Shown in pieces: positions 46,125 to 57,358 of a DNA stretch of 64,000 nucleotides. The position numbers and the translations under genes were made by a program. Positions within the stretch are counted from its first letter, which is position 1, and every line of letters begins with the position of its first letter. The notes under the pieces are model-generated. The model ran no database searches and had not been told where the DNA came from. It saw only the letters and a list, made by a program, of their open reading frames with translations. This DNA comes from Aphidius gifuensis (lineage: Eukaryota > Arthropoda > Insecta > Hymenoptera > Braconidae): positions 14,746,876 to 14,810,875 of the forward strand of contig NC_057789.1 of NCBI RefSeq assembly GCF_014905175.1, given 5' to 3'.

Positions 46125-47165
46125 TTCTAAGAATAGTTTGTAACGGGATGAAATGCTCCGGCGCATATTTTGATGCTCCCACCACATTTACCTACCGTGT
46201 GACGTAATCAATATGGTGTTGCTTCATAAACTAGTTTGTAAAATATAAAATTCACTTCAAGTCCGGCCACCATTGAGTGCGTCCGATAAATAAAACTTGC
46301 TAAAATATATCTTGGTGACGTGGCTTTGCCACATCATGCATTATTCAAAATATATCTTGTACAATAATCAATAATATGTATATCACGTAGCCTAAGTATT
46401 TTTCATAAATAGTTTTAATAGTATTAAATATAAAAATTTGTGTCTTTATTTAAATATATTTGAATAACATATTTAAATCATAAATTAGAGTAGTTTGGTA
46501 GTAAATGTTAGAATATTTCAAATATTTATACAGTATTAAAACCACACGTTAAAAGTTCTTCTAAAGTTCGCAAACAATCGAAGTAGTTTCTTTGAAGAGC
46601 TAAATAAATTCAGAAAAATCTCCAAAGAAAATCTATAAACTATTTCTACTAATCACGGTTGACTTTTAAAGAAGTTTCCGAGCAATTGGAGAAGTTTCTC
46701 CGAATGCCAAAAAACTCGAAGAAAAATTAAGAGATAACTCCGAAACTATTTTCTTGAATGGGTCAATTTCGTAATAATTCGTATGAATGATTACGAATTA
46801 TTATCTCAATGAATTATGAGATTCATAATAATCGATCTATACGAATTTTTTCGGAATTAACTCATTCTAGAAAATAGTTCCAAAGTTAACTTTTTATATT
46901 TCCCTGAGTTTGTTTGGCTTTCGGAGAAAGTTCTCCTACTGCTCGGGAACTTCGATATCGTCGAAATAGTTCGGAAAACTGGATTTTTTCGGCTGAGTTT
47001 TAGCTTTAGCTATTAGTAAATAGTATATTTCGTTACAATTGCCCAGGCAGAGAGTGTGCTTCCAACGAATTTAGAGGGGCAAGCACGAGCCTTGGCGAGT
47101 GTTTCCCCTCCAAATGAGTTGCGAGCGGGCTTTCTGATTGGGCACATGTATCGAACTATATTTTA
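46125..47165. other. Noncoding; possible promoter of the TDP-43 N-like gene, then a palindromic region
   Basis: 46140-46320 is moderately GC-rich and could be the displaced promoter. 46560-46990 carries inverted GAGAAAGTTCTCC/GGAGAAGTTTCTCC words and is probably a degraded MITE. No coding frame. Confidence 0.35.
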
Positions 47166-47172
47166 TGTTACT

Positions 47173-47260
47173 AGGGACAGTGGTAATAATGTGTGAATTT
47201 CCAAAAAACGCACTACCCCTCTGACGCTTTGGAAATTCACACATTATTTCCGCTGCCCTT
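47173..47260. mobile_element. Short palindromic MITE, AGGGACAGTGG ends
   Basis: AATGTGTGAATTTCCAAA is mirrored by its complement about 30 bp on; ends AGGGACAG and CTGCCCT. Confidence 0.65.
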
Positions 47261-47464
47261 GTGACATAAATTATTTTATCGTGTACATAAATTATATAAA
47301 CTTTATATATAACGATTATATATAATAGTTTATCTGAAATTATATATATTTTATTTATATAAATTTTATAAAAAATTCATCACATTTCCGCCCCCCCCCC
47401 TCCCATGAATTGATTTTATTTAAAAATTTCCTTAAATTTTAATTAAAAAAAATCAAATTAATCT

Positions 47465-47512
47465 TTCATCGGGTTTCGAACCAGGACCCTTCGGGTTGGG
47501 AACTAACTAGGT
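47465..47512 (-). other. tRNA 3'-half-like sequence
   Basis: On the minus strand CCGAAGGGTCCTGGTTCGAA, then ACCCG, resembles a variable loop and T arm with B box. No D arm or acceptor pairing is present, so it is not a tRNA gene. Confidence 0.3.
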
Positions 47513-47543
47513 TTTTTTTTTGTTATGATAGTAGTATTACATA

Positions 47544-47647
47544 GGGCCGGTTTTGTAGTTCATAGTTACAGTTTTTTGGTATAGTCCAACGTTTCTCTCC
47601 CTTATACTATACTATACCATGTTAACTTAAAACTACAAAACCGACCC
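47544..47647. mobile_element. GGGCCGGTTTTGTAGTT MITE
   Basis: 104 bp with inverted ends and ATA at 47541-47543 and 47648-47650; PIF/Harbinger-like by duplication length. Confidence 0.75.
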
Positions 47648-47650
47648 ATA

Positions 47651-48900
47651 TATGGTTTAATAAAGAGGGTTTAATAATCCCTTGAATTTTTCTAAAGCGC
47701 ATAGAAAGGATCAAATCAGTACACCAGTAACGGCGCTAGTGGGGCGAATGTACAAAGCATCCTTATTTGCCCCTTCTAGTACCTGGCAACTCTGCTCATC
47801 TCTTTCCCTGCATCGAAATCTCGAGAAATATTAAATTCGACAAACAGCTTTGAAATCAAACACAAAAACTCACTATACAACAATTAATAGTTAATAGTGT
47901 TAACTTTTTGTTGAGCCGTGTCATATTTTTTTTGTAAGCGGTGAAAAAGATGTATGCTATTTAACCTCTGTATTTTGTCAATACATACACTCTATTCTCT
48001 AACAGCAAGTTAAACGGGAGGCACCTTTCGGAGTTTCGGTACCAGTCAAGTCATAGACTCAGGGCAGTCAAGTTTTGTGGACAGGTGAAACAATTTCGGA
48101 GTGTTATAGATAGTTTTGTGAATGAACGAAAAAAAGTCTAATTCAGGTTGTCTAAAATTTGTACAATAGAATAAATACAACACCATCACACATTAATAAG
48201 GAAACGACTTTATACTATTGGGGTATGTTGCTTATGTTACTTGTATCTTGTTTATTTTTTTTTGTGATGTTAATGTTAATTCTAAGTATTTTATGAAAAT
48301 ACAACGATTTTTTAATTAAGGTGATTGTTGATAAGACTCTTATCGAAAAGTTCAAATAAATTAGATTTTCTAGAAGTTTCTATACTGTCTGTAATAGTTT
48401 ATGATTATCTATTTTTTTTAATAACTCGGTTATCGCTTATCTGCAAAGCCGGGTCATCAAATGATTGAGCTACCTGTTGATATCAAGTAAGTGAAAGCAT
48501 AATCCTGGTGAAAATTTAGAATTGAAGAAGCATATAATAATTCTGACCCAGAAAAAAAGAACACAAGTTAAATTATTGAAATTTTGTATAAAATTTGATG
48601 GGCGTTTAACAAAATTAGATTAGTTTTTTTAAATTGAATGCAAATGAATTATGATTTAAGGTTAAACAATCCATAAACATATAAAGTTATGTCATATTAT
48701 TGTATATTTTCTTAGTTTCGATTTAATGAATTTCTTAGTTCGGTAAGTGACTCAAATAATAGGTTATAAAATAGTAGCTCTTTTATGAATAAAAATAAAA
48801 AAGAATTATATCAGAGGTGAAAAAAAAATAAGGGCAATAACTACTTTTTCCGTGGCGACAGAATTCCATGACAATTTGTCATTTACAAATGTTAAGGTGT
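47651..48900. other. Mostly noncoding; possible 5' region of a host gene
   Basis: 47700-48130 is less AT-rich than the surroundings and may be a promoter and leader for the candidate exon at 48461. Nothing else is supported. Confidence 0.3.
48461..48486 (+). CDS. Candidate first coding exon MIELPVDI
   Basis: ATG in a CATCAA context, eight codons, then AA followed by a strong donor GTAAGTG at 48487. No continuing exon was found, so this is only a suggestion. Confidence 0.2.
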
Positions 48901-48902
48901 AA

Positions 48903-49535
48903 AGCGGTGTGTCCACACGCAAATTTTTTCATGCAAGTCCTTGCAGTTTGCACCACTAGATTATTACTAGAATTTTGGTAAAAAACTGTCCTAAATAGTC
49001 TTGCAAGTTTATCACAGCCAATGGAACATGTTCTATTTTTCGTACAAGATTTTACTGCAAGGAATTCAGGGTTTCCACAAGAGATTTTGAAAAAGTACCG
49101 CGCGGAGTGAGAAAAACGTACCTTTTAGGAAAAAAAGTACCTCCACTTAAGGGATTTGGATGATTTTTTTCCGAATATGAGACAGATATAAAATTTATAC
49201 AGTATATTCTTGAAATACTAATACATTTTATGGAATTTTTTGGTAATTGTTTGGAAGCTTGTTATTTTTTTATTAATTTTCAAAGTTGACAACTTTTAAC
49301 ATCGACTCTTATGGAGAATACGATTTTTGTCAAGAAAAAATCCATTGAAATACCAAGATCTCCAATCGACAATATGACATCGTGAAAAAAAACTATCGGG
49401 TTATAAAATGAGACAAAACAAAACGTATGGTAGAAAAATAAAAAAAGGTTTGGAGCTTAGTTTTTTTACAATTGAGGGTCCGGATGCAATAACATGCTAA
49501 GCGCTCGGAGGCCTATAAAACGTAACGTTGTTCAG
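48903..49535. other. MITE-like end and AAAGTACCT-rich sequence
   Basis: AAGCGGTGTGTCCACACGC at 48903 resembles the MITE at 21429. 49100-49150 has AAAGTACCT repeats also seen at 63925-64000. No gene. Confidence 0.35.
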
Positions 49536-49540
49536 GTTAA

Positions 49541-50017
49541 GGTACAACCAGGGAAAAATGAAAATAATGACGATTTCACGAATTTTATAGAGTAGATAAT
49601 TGAAATAACGATACACCTTTTTCTTTAATCAGTTTTTTTGTTATAAGATGTTTTTTTGATTAATTAACTGTTAAAGATGGTCCTTTTTTTGAGGTTAAAC
49701 ATAGGCTCTTATGGAAAATGATGTTCAGCTTTTCATAATACCCCATCGAAATACTTGAAAAAATAATGCCATATTTACCAAAAACTAAAGGATAAAACTA
49801 GAAAAAAAGACGGAAAGTCATCACCCAAATTTAGTATAGGTTTTAATATTCAATTTTAATTAATAGAGGATAATGAATTTTTGTCTTTGTCTAAATACTT
49901 GAGTGGAAGTGAGAAACAGTATTCTCTTTCTAATCTTTCGTCCTTTTCGCACTCATGAATATATAATGTTTTTAGCAAACATCCGCCAGATGTCTCTCAT
50001 TTTGCCCTGGTTGTACC
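49541..50017. mobile_element. TTAA MITE, GGTACAACCAGGG ends
   Basis: 477 bp, inverted ends GGTACAACCAGGGAAAAATG and its near complement; TTAA at 49537-49540 and 50018-50021, as in piggyBac or Kolobok elements. Confidence 0.85.
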
Positions 50018-50021
50018 TTAA

Positions 50022-51080
50022 ATTTACGAAAATTTCAAAATGATTTTAAATAAAAAAAAAAAATACCTCCATGTAAAGAATCAAAAATGACATATTTTTT
50101 TTCAAACAAATGACTTTCAATTACAATTATTTAATGGATTAAAAAATAAAGTTTAATAATTTTTTTTTCGAAAAAAACATTATTTTTCCAGGTCTAACTC
50201 GTCATAACTTTGTTAATAATTAATGAATCGACTTGAAACTTTGCATATAGTTTTTTTATAGTCTAGCGATAATAAAATTAACATTAAAAATATTATTTAC
50301 TTGTATTGTTTTTTTTTATTAATTTATTGAGTAATGCCGGTCGGAAAATACGTTTTCTGAGCTTCAAGATAAAAAAGTGTCGAGAAAATTTTAGAATTTA
50401 AAAACTTGTCAGTGGCAACATTGTTCATCTATATATCAAGAAGTTTTTTTCGAATTTTCAAATTTTTTTAGTAATAATTGACCAAGTTATTAGTTAATAA
50501 ACAAATTGTGAGCTGCCGCTGCCACCAATTATATGTTTGCATGCGCAAGAGATTAGTATTTACTATGACTGGAAAGTGCACATACGTTCGCTTCGGACCC
50601 TACGATCGCAGCGGCAGCTCAGAATTTGTTAATTAAGTAATAACTTGGTCAATTATTACTAAAAAAATTTGAAAATATGGAAAAAACTTCTTGATATATA
50701 GATGAACAATGTTGCCACTGACAAGTTTTTAAATTCTGAAATTTTCTCGACACTTTTTTATCTCAAAGTTCAAACAACGTATTTTTCGGCCGGCATTATT
50801 CAATAAATTAATTTAAAAAAACAATACAAGTAAATAATATTTTCGATGTTACTTTTACTATCGCTAGACTATAAAAAAACTATATGCAAAGTTTCAAGTT
50901 GATTTATTAAATATTAACAAAGTTATGTTGAGGATGGATTTTAAGGAAAAAATATTTTTCAAACTACTTTATTTTTAATCCATTATAATTGTAATTGTAA
51001 GTCATTTGTTTGAAAAAAATATGTCAATTACTAATATGTATTTTTTTTTTATTTAAAATCATTTTGAAATTTTCGTAAAT
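50022..51080. mobile_element. TTAA foldback element
   Basis: Arms of about 490 bp (50022-50515 and 50605-51080) around an 85-bp loop; ends ATTTACGAAAATTTCAAAAT. TTAA is on both sides (50018-50021 shared with the preceding MITE, and 51081-51084). The arms differ by scattered substitutions and short indels. Confidence 0.85.
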
Positions 51081-52297
51081 TTAATCATTTAATCAATTGA
51101 CGTATCTTGTATATAATTTTTTTTTAAATAGTTTTTTCAAAACCGTTTTGTATGAATCTGTTATTCTTAGAAGTAGTGAGTACAGTTTTGTTTTTTTGCT
51201 TTGAAACTCCACACTTAAACGATTTACATGATCTAAAATAAATGCCAAAAATGTAGAATATATAATTTAAAATTCAGTGATTTTAATGCATTTAAAATAG
51301 TGGAAGAAGCTTGTAAATTATCTTCATTAACAGCTTCTTGAAAGAACCGTTCAAGAATTGGCCATTGTTCCAACGATCTTTGGACAACAACTTAAAGTGA
51401 TAACCATCTGGTATTAGCTAGTTTCAACAATTTATTATTTTTGATATTCGCAAGTGTTTGAAGTTGTGTAAATTTATTGAGTCTTTTGGAACTGTGGCAA
51501 AAATAACCACTCACATCTCTTGCCAAGTCTTCTATGCTTTTAGTTAAACTTCTGGCAGCCTCGGATGCACATAAATTAAATGAATGAAATATGCATCCCA
51601 AAGAGAATAATTTGTCTTTCAATAATTTTACTACACCATTAAATTGACCTCGCATAAGTGCAGCATTATCAGATGCAAAGCCTATCATATTATCCAGTGA
51701 AATATTATTTAGAGCAAGATGTTTATCACTGAAGTGTATAAACCTCTAGCTGTACCATCTTCAATTTCAATTATTCCCAAGAACCTGTCCCTTACTTCAT
51801 TATATTTGATTCAATAATATCTCACGACAATGCCAAGACATTGTTTTGTTGTTATGTCTGTTGTTTTATCAATTATAATTGAATATTACTTTACTTGAAA
51901 TTAAGCAGCAATCTTTTCCATACTAGCAGGAGCTATAATACTTGTAACAAGTTTCGTTCCCTTTGTTCTTCCACATTTTATTTTTTCACCAACTTTTGAA
52001 TCTTCAAAACAAGATTCAAAAAAAAGTGCTTGGTGATCAAGAAAAGTAAATGGCAAATTGTGTTCAACTAATCTCATAACTATTTTTAGTTCAATACGTT
52101 TAACTTCTATATCAATCATTGCTTGTAGATTTATTTGAAATGATTTGTCTATAGTTACAACATTTTTAAAAATGTTATAATTTTTTTTATGTTTTTTGGT
52201 CAATGCATGACAAGCAATATGATAAGTGCCTCCAGATAATATTGATTTACAGAGAAGGTTACACAATTTACGAGAAGGTTTATTGGAATCATCAACA

Positions 52298-52824
52298 CAC
52301 TGCAAAAACTGCGCCTTTGGATTATAGGCACTGTTCCATTGGATTCATGGAGCACATTTTATTGAGCGCTGCTCAATGATATTCAAGGAGCACCGATATC
52401 GGTCCAGTTGCTCTGTTAATTCAAAGGTACTGTTCAACTGTATTCGTTGAGCAGCCTGAGCCGTCACTCGAATTAAGAAAGAGACACGCATACACATAAC
52501 ACTAACAGTAACTATATTAAACAATTAACACATATAACATAATGCATATATGTTAAATATTCGATAAATTTAATAACTAAAGATATATAGAATATTTATA
52601 ATAATTTATAAATGAATATTTATGATGTATATGACATAAGTACAAATAGAGAGAGAGAAAAAATATAATGTAGTTGTGTTTGCGCATGCCTCCGAAACGC
52701 CGAAATCTGCTCAACAAATATATAGGTACAGGACCAAGAAATCAAAGGAAAAACTTTAGCGGAGCAGTGCTCCATGAATCCAATGGAACAGTGCCTATAA
52801 TCCAAAGGCGCATTTTTTGCAGTG
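52298..52824. mobile_element. CACTGCAAAAA MITE inserted in the hAT relic
   Basis: Ends CACTGCAAAAACTGCGCCTT and its complement; flanks CATCAACA and CATCAAGC (six of eight match). It interrupts the WLDDSNKPSRKL reading, so the site is clear. Confidence 0.85.
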
Positions 52825-53198
52825 CATCAAGCCAAGTGTAACTATTTTTTCTCTTACACTAATCAATTCTTATATTTCTTCTTACTGATCCAGCTCGTTT
52901 TTTGTTATTATCTTCATTTGGTTTTGATAATTCAATAATACTTCTGTCAATAATAAAAAATAAAAAAATTATGTACTCATTAAATAAAACGGCAATATAA
53001 AATGTTTTAACTTACGTAGATGAACTTTGTTACCGATTATTTTGAGTTAAATGGTGAGTTGTTTTCAAATGATCTGGAACACTTTGTGTAGGATTTTCTT
53101 CAACTGTTTCAAGTATAGATCTTAATTCACTACATTATAAATGAATGGAATAATAAATCATTTTGTCTTTAAAAACGACAACAATCGACTATGAGGAC

Positions 53199-54748
53199 CC
53201 GAGTAGAAATTCAGGTCAGGTTCGGATCAAGCCCTGATCAGGCTTGCCTGATTTCAAATCCAATCTGGATCCAGATACTGGATCCGAACCTGATCAGGAT
53301 GTAACGCTTTTTCGTAAGGTTTGGATCCAGAATGGATCAGGATACCTGATCAGGCTGTAGTAAAGATACATGATCCATAATGGATCCAGATACTGGATCC
53401 GAACCTGATCAGGATGTAACGCTTTTTCGTAAGGTTCGGATCCAGAATGGATCAGGATACCTGATCAGGCTGTGGTAAAGATACATGATCCATAATGGAT
53501 CCAGATTCCGGATCAAAACTGGATCAGGATACATGATTTATTCAAAAAAAAAAAAAAAAATTAATAATTTCAAATTTATTTTTTTTTTTTTATTTGAAAT
53601 CTAACGCCTAACAGAATACAGATAAACTTTATTATTACAAACTGACCTAATTGATAATTTACCTAACTAATTATTGCTACGACCGGGGTTCGAACCCTTC
53701 GACACGGGATTACAACGCTAGTACTTGACACGCTCGGCCATTGAGGCATTCGATAATTCGTACTAACTTTTTGTCCTCATAGGTTCTAAATTGCCGGTCA
53801 GATAGCATCAGGCCATCTCTATTTTATCCTTAATAGGGATAGCCTGATCCATTCTGGAACAAGACTGGATCAAGAAAAAATTATTTGAAAAAAAAATAAA
53901 TTCAATAATTTTTTCTTGATCAAGATTTGATCCAGAATGGATCAGGCTACTCTATTAAGGATAAAATACAGATAGCCTGATGCTATCCTGATCAGGCAAT
54001 TTGTAAAATTCAAAGACGCAAATTTGATACTTGTTTCTTCATCCATTTTGGATCCAGCTAGCCTTACTCTATCCTTAATAGAGTAGCCTGATCCATTCTG
54101 GATCAAGACTGGATCAAGAAAAAATTATTTGAAAAAAAAAATAAATGCAATAATTTTTTCTTGATCAAGATTTGATCCAGAATGGATCAGGCTACTCTAT
54201 TAAAGATAAAATACAGATAGCCTGATGCTATCCTGATCAGGCAATTTGTAAAATTCAAAGACGCAAAATTTGATACTTTTTTCTTCATCCATTTTGGATC
54301 CAGCTAGTTTACTCTATCCTTATTAGTAGCCTGATTCATTGGATCAAATCTTGATCAAGAAAAAATTATTTGAAAAAAAATTAATTTAATTAATTTTTTC
54401 TTGATCATGATTTAATCTAGAATGTTTCAGGCTACTCTATTAAGGTTAAATTACAGATAGCTGATGCTATCCTGATCAGGCCATTCCTACTCTTATCTTT
54501 AGCTGATCCAGTCCGGATCAGGACTTGATCAAGATGAAATTATTTAAAAATTAAATAAATTTAATACTTTTATCTTGATCAAGTCCTGATCCGGACTGGA
54601 TCAGGCTATCCCTATTAAGGAAAAGATGTAGGTGCCTGATCCAGGCTTGATCAGGATGTAATAGAGTTACTTGAATAGGGATAGCCTTACGATATCCTGA
54701 TCAGGCCTGGATCAGTGTTCAGGCTATCCTGAACAAGTTTCTACTCGG
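53199..54748. mobile_element. GGATCC/TGATCAGG iterated-motif element
   Basis: Inverted ends CCGAGTAGAAA; 4-bp duplication GGAC at 53195-53198 and 54749-54752; inserted in an exon of the hAT relic. Dozens of GGATCC, TGATCAGG and ATGGATCAGG words in both orientations. 53270-53505 is a near-identical 120-bp tandem pair, and 53860-54480 repeats a palindromic module three times. Confidence 0.85.
53688..53762 (-). other. tRNA-like sequence inside the iterated-motif element
   Basis: Minus strand: TGGCCGAGCGTGTCAAG (A-box-like), then GGGTTCGAACCCCGGTC (B box and T arm). Acceptor pairing (GAATGCC with CGTAGC) fails, so it is a relic or a SINE head rather than a working tRNA. Confidence 0.45.
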
Positions 54749-55166
54749 GGACGTGAATATTGACTTGGCGATAAAACAGTATCAAGAGATCCACAGCTGT
54801 GTTCAACAAAAATAAAATATATATTAACTTAGTTGAAACATTTAATTTATATTTGAATGTATAAATGAACTACCTCCAAGAGAAACTAACCTCGAAACTG
54901 ATCGTGATGAAAAAACTGAATTTAACGTGTCATCATCTTCATCAGAGTATGTATTCAATGTTATTGGTGTTATTAAATTATTGACAGCTTTTTCATTCTT
55001 CTTAGTTTTACCTAATTCTTGAGTGGATAATGACTCTTTTGGTGCTGCATACACTAATATGAAAAATTTCAATAAATAAGAAAAGCATTTGACAAATAAT
55101 AACTATGTGTCAATTCAACAAAAATATAAACTTACTTGTCCATCTAATAAGCTGGTAATAATCAAT

Positions 55167-55298
55167 AATGGTACTTTTTTTTCATTCAAATAAACTTACT
55201 TATTTAATATTTATTCTACTATTTGTAGTTTATGTTTGATTATTTTTTTTTTCTTGACTTGTAATTGTTTATTGTTGTTAACGGTCGGTTTATCATCC
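55167..55298. other. Noncoding
   Basis: Short AT-rich stretch with no feature supported. Confidence 0.3.
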
Positions 55299-55712
55299 CC
55301 CGGGGATAAATCCCGAAGATACCTGCAGATACCCGATTTGATAATATCTGTGAACACATACACAGATCGCTACAGATCTTTAAAGATACCCGGCGATCAT
55401 AACATTGAATGTTATATTTGCCACTGAATATCTTTAAAGATATCCAGGGAAAAATTTAGAAGATACCTGCAAGTACCTTGCTTGATTACGTTTGTGCAGA
55501 CATCTGCAGATTTTTCTAGATCTTCGAAGATATTTGAAGATACCTAGCGATCGTAACTGTGAACTTTATGTATACCGCTGGGTATCTTTAAAGGTATACC
55601 GAGACATTGGAGGATCTGTGCATGTCTTTGAAGATGTAATCAAATGGGGTATCTGCGTGTATCTTTTCTTCGTATCTCTGGGTATTTCAAGATTTTTTCC
55701 CGGGCCATATTT
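55299..55712. mobile_element. AGATACC iterated-motif element
   Basis: CCCGGGGATAAATCCCGAAG at the left and an inverted CCCGGGAAAAAATCTTGAAA at the right. The interior has about ten GAAGATACC / GGTATCTTTAAAG words. No duplication was resolved. Frames across it are artefacts of the motif. Confidence 0.55.
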
Positions 55713-55964
55713 TTTTTTCTGTTTACTAATTTTACCCATAGAGTGCGAACGGGGCTGAAGTTAGCCGGACAGATAGCCGGGAAACGATCTGAGAGCAGGG
55801 ACGAATAGGAGTCGGGGCCCCATAGTTATTCCATTGGGAGAATTTTTTTATTTTATGTTCTGATAGTAGAGGGAGGTCATAAGATAATATAGAATTGATT
55901 TTAAGTTTTTTAACCGTGGCGATAAGGGTGGCCGAGGGGTTGGAACCAGGATTTTTCAATGTTT

Positions 55965-57358
55965 TACAGAATTGTAGGATAATGTGTGTAGATTATGTGG
56001 GAAAAATTTTGGATTTTTTGAGGGTGTCGAAAGGGGAGGCCGGGAGGTCAAAACCGCGAATTTTCTATTTTTTCAACTTTAAAATTGTCTAGAATAAAAA
56101 AAAAAAAAACGACATGTTTATATATTAATAGAATTGTAGGATAAGGTGTGTAGATTATGTGGGATTAATTTCAAATTTTTTGAGGGTGTCGAAAGGGGTG
56201 GTCGGGAGGGCTGGAACCGCGAATTTTCTATTTTTTTATCTTTAAAATTGTCTAAATTAAAAAAAAAGAAAACGACATATTTTAATATTGATAAAATTGT
56301 AAGGGAGGGTATATAGATTATGTGGGATTAATTTCAGATTTTTTGAGGGTGTCGAAAAGGGTGGCCGGGAGGTCACAACCGCGAATTTTCTATTTTTTCA
56401 ACTTTAAAATTGTCTAAAAGAAAAAAAAAAAAGAACGACATATTTTTATATTGATAGAATTGTAGGATAAGGTGTGTAGATTATGTGGCAAAAATTGTCT
56501 TTTTTTTTTTTTTTTATTCCAGACAATTTTAAAGTTAAAAAACTGAAGAATTCGCGGTTTAACCTCCCGACTACCCCTTTCGACACCCTCAAAAAATCCA
56601 AAATTTTTCTCACATAATCTACACACCTTATCCTACAACTCTATTAATATATATAAACATGTCGTTTTTTTTTTTTTTTTAATCTAGACAATTTTAAAGT
56701 TGAAAAAATAGAATATTAGCGGTTTTGACCTCCCGGCCACCCCTTTCGACACCCTCAAAAAATCCAAAATTTATCCCACATAATCTACACACCTTCCCTA
56801 ACAATTCTATCAATATAAAAATATGTCGTTTTTTTTTTTTTTTTTCTTTTAGATAATTTTAAAGTAAAAAAATGGAAAATTCGCGGTTTAACCTCCCGAC
56901 AACCCTTTCGACACCCTCAAAAAATCTAAAATTTTCCCCACATAATCTACACACCTCATCTTACAATTCTATTAATATATAAACATGTCGTTTTTTTTTT
57001 TTTTTCATTTAAACAATTTTAAAGCTGAATAATGGAAAATTCGCGGTTCTAACCTTCCGAAAACCCCTTTTGACACCCTCAAAAAATCTGAAATTAATCC
57101 CACATAATCTATACACCCTCCTTTACAATTCTATCAATATAAAAATATGTCGTTTTCTTTTTTTTTTAATTTAGCCAATTTTAAAGATAAAAAAATAGAA
57201 AATTCGTGGTTCCAGCCCCCCCGACCACCCCTTTCGACACCCTCAAAAAATCCAAAAATTTTTCCACATAATCTATACACCTTTCCTAACAATTCTATCA
57301 ATATAACAATATGTCGTTTTTTTTTTTCTTTCTTTTAGACTATTTTAAAGTTAAAAAA
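55965..57358. repeat. 178-bp satellite, left part with orientation switch
   Basis: The unit contains GGGTGTCGAAAGGGGTGG, AATTCGCGGTT and ACGACATATTTTTATATT plus a poly-A/T tract. Direct copies to about 56500, inverted copies afterwards. The T-rich short frames are artefacts. Confidence 0.9.

Larger units (their letters stand above)
51200..55166 (-). pseudogene. hAT-family transposase-like multi-exon relic
   Basis: Reading from high to low coordinates: 55137-55166 and 54870-55053 (acidic, SDEDDDTLNS), 54749-54800 plus 53150-53195 (one exon split by an insertion), 53010-53140, then 52825-52950 joined to 51900-52297 across another insertion. The hAT signatures are CNLLCKSILSGG with TYHIACHALTKKHKKN, EHNLPFTFLDH, IIIDKTTDITT (the DESTD block), GFASDNAALMRGQFNGV, IFHSFNLCASEAARSL and ANTRWLSL. 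These match the zinc-finger and RNaseH-like parts of ZBED/DUF4371-type hAT proteins. Stops replace Trp and other codons at several sites, so it is dead. Introns and low repeat number hint at an old gene-like copy. Confidence 0.8.

Noticed and set aside
53688..53762. tRNA gene on the minus strand
   Set aside because: A- and B-box words are present but acceptor and anticodon stems do not pair; kept only as tRNA-like.
57147..57338. T-rich short frames repeated at 56.4-57.3 and 62.5-63.6 kb
   Set aside because: Translations of the 178-bp satellite on either strand.
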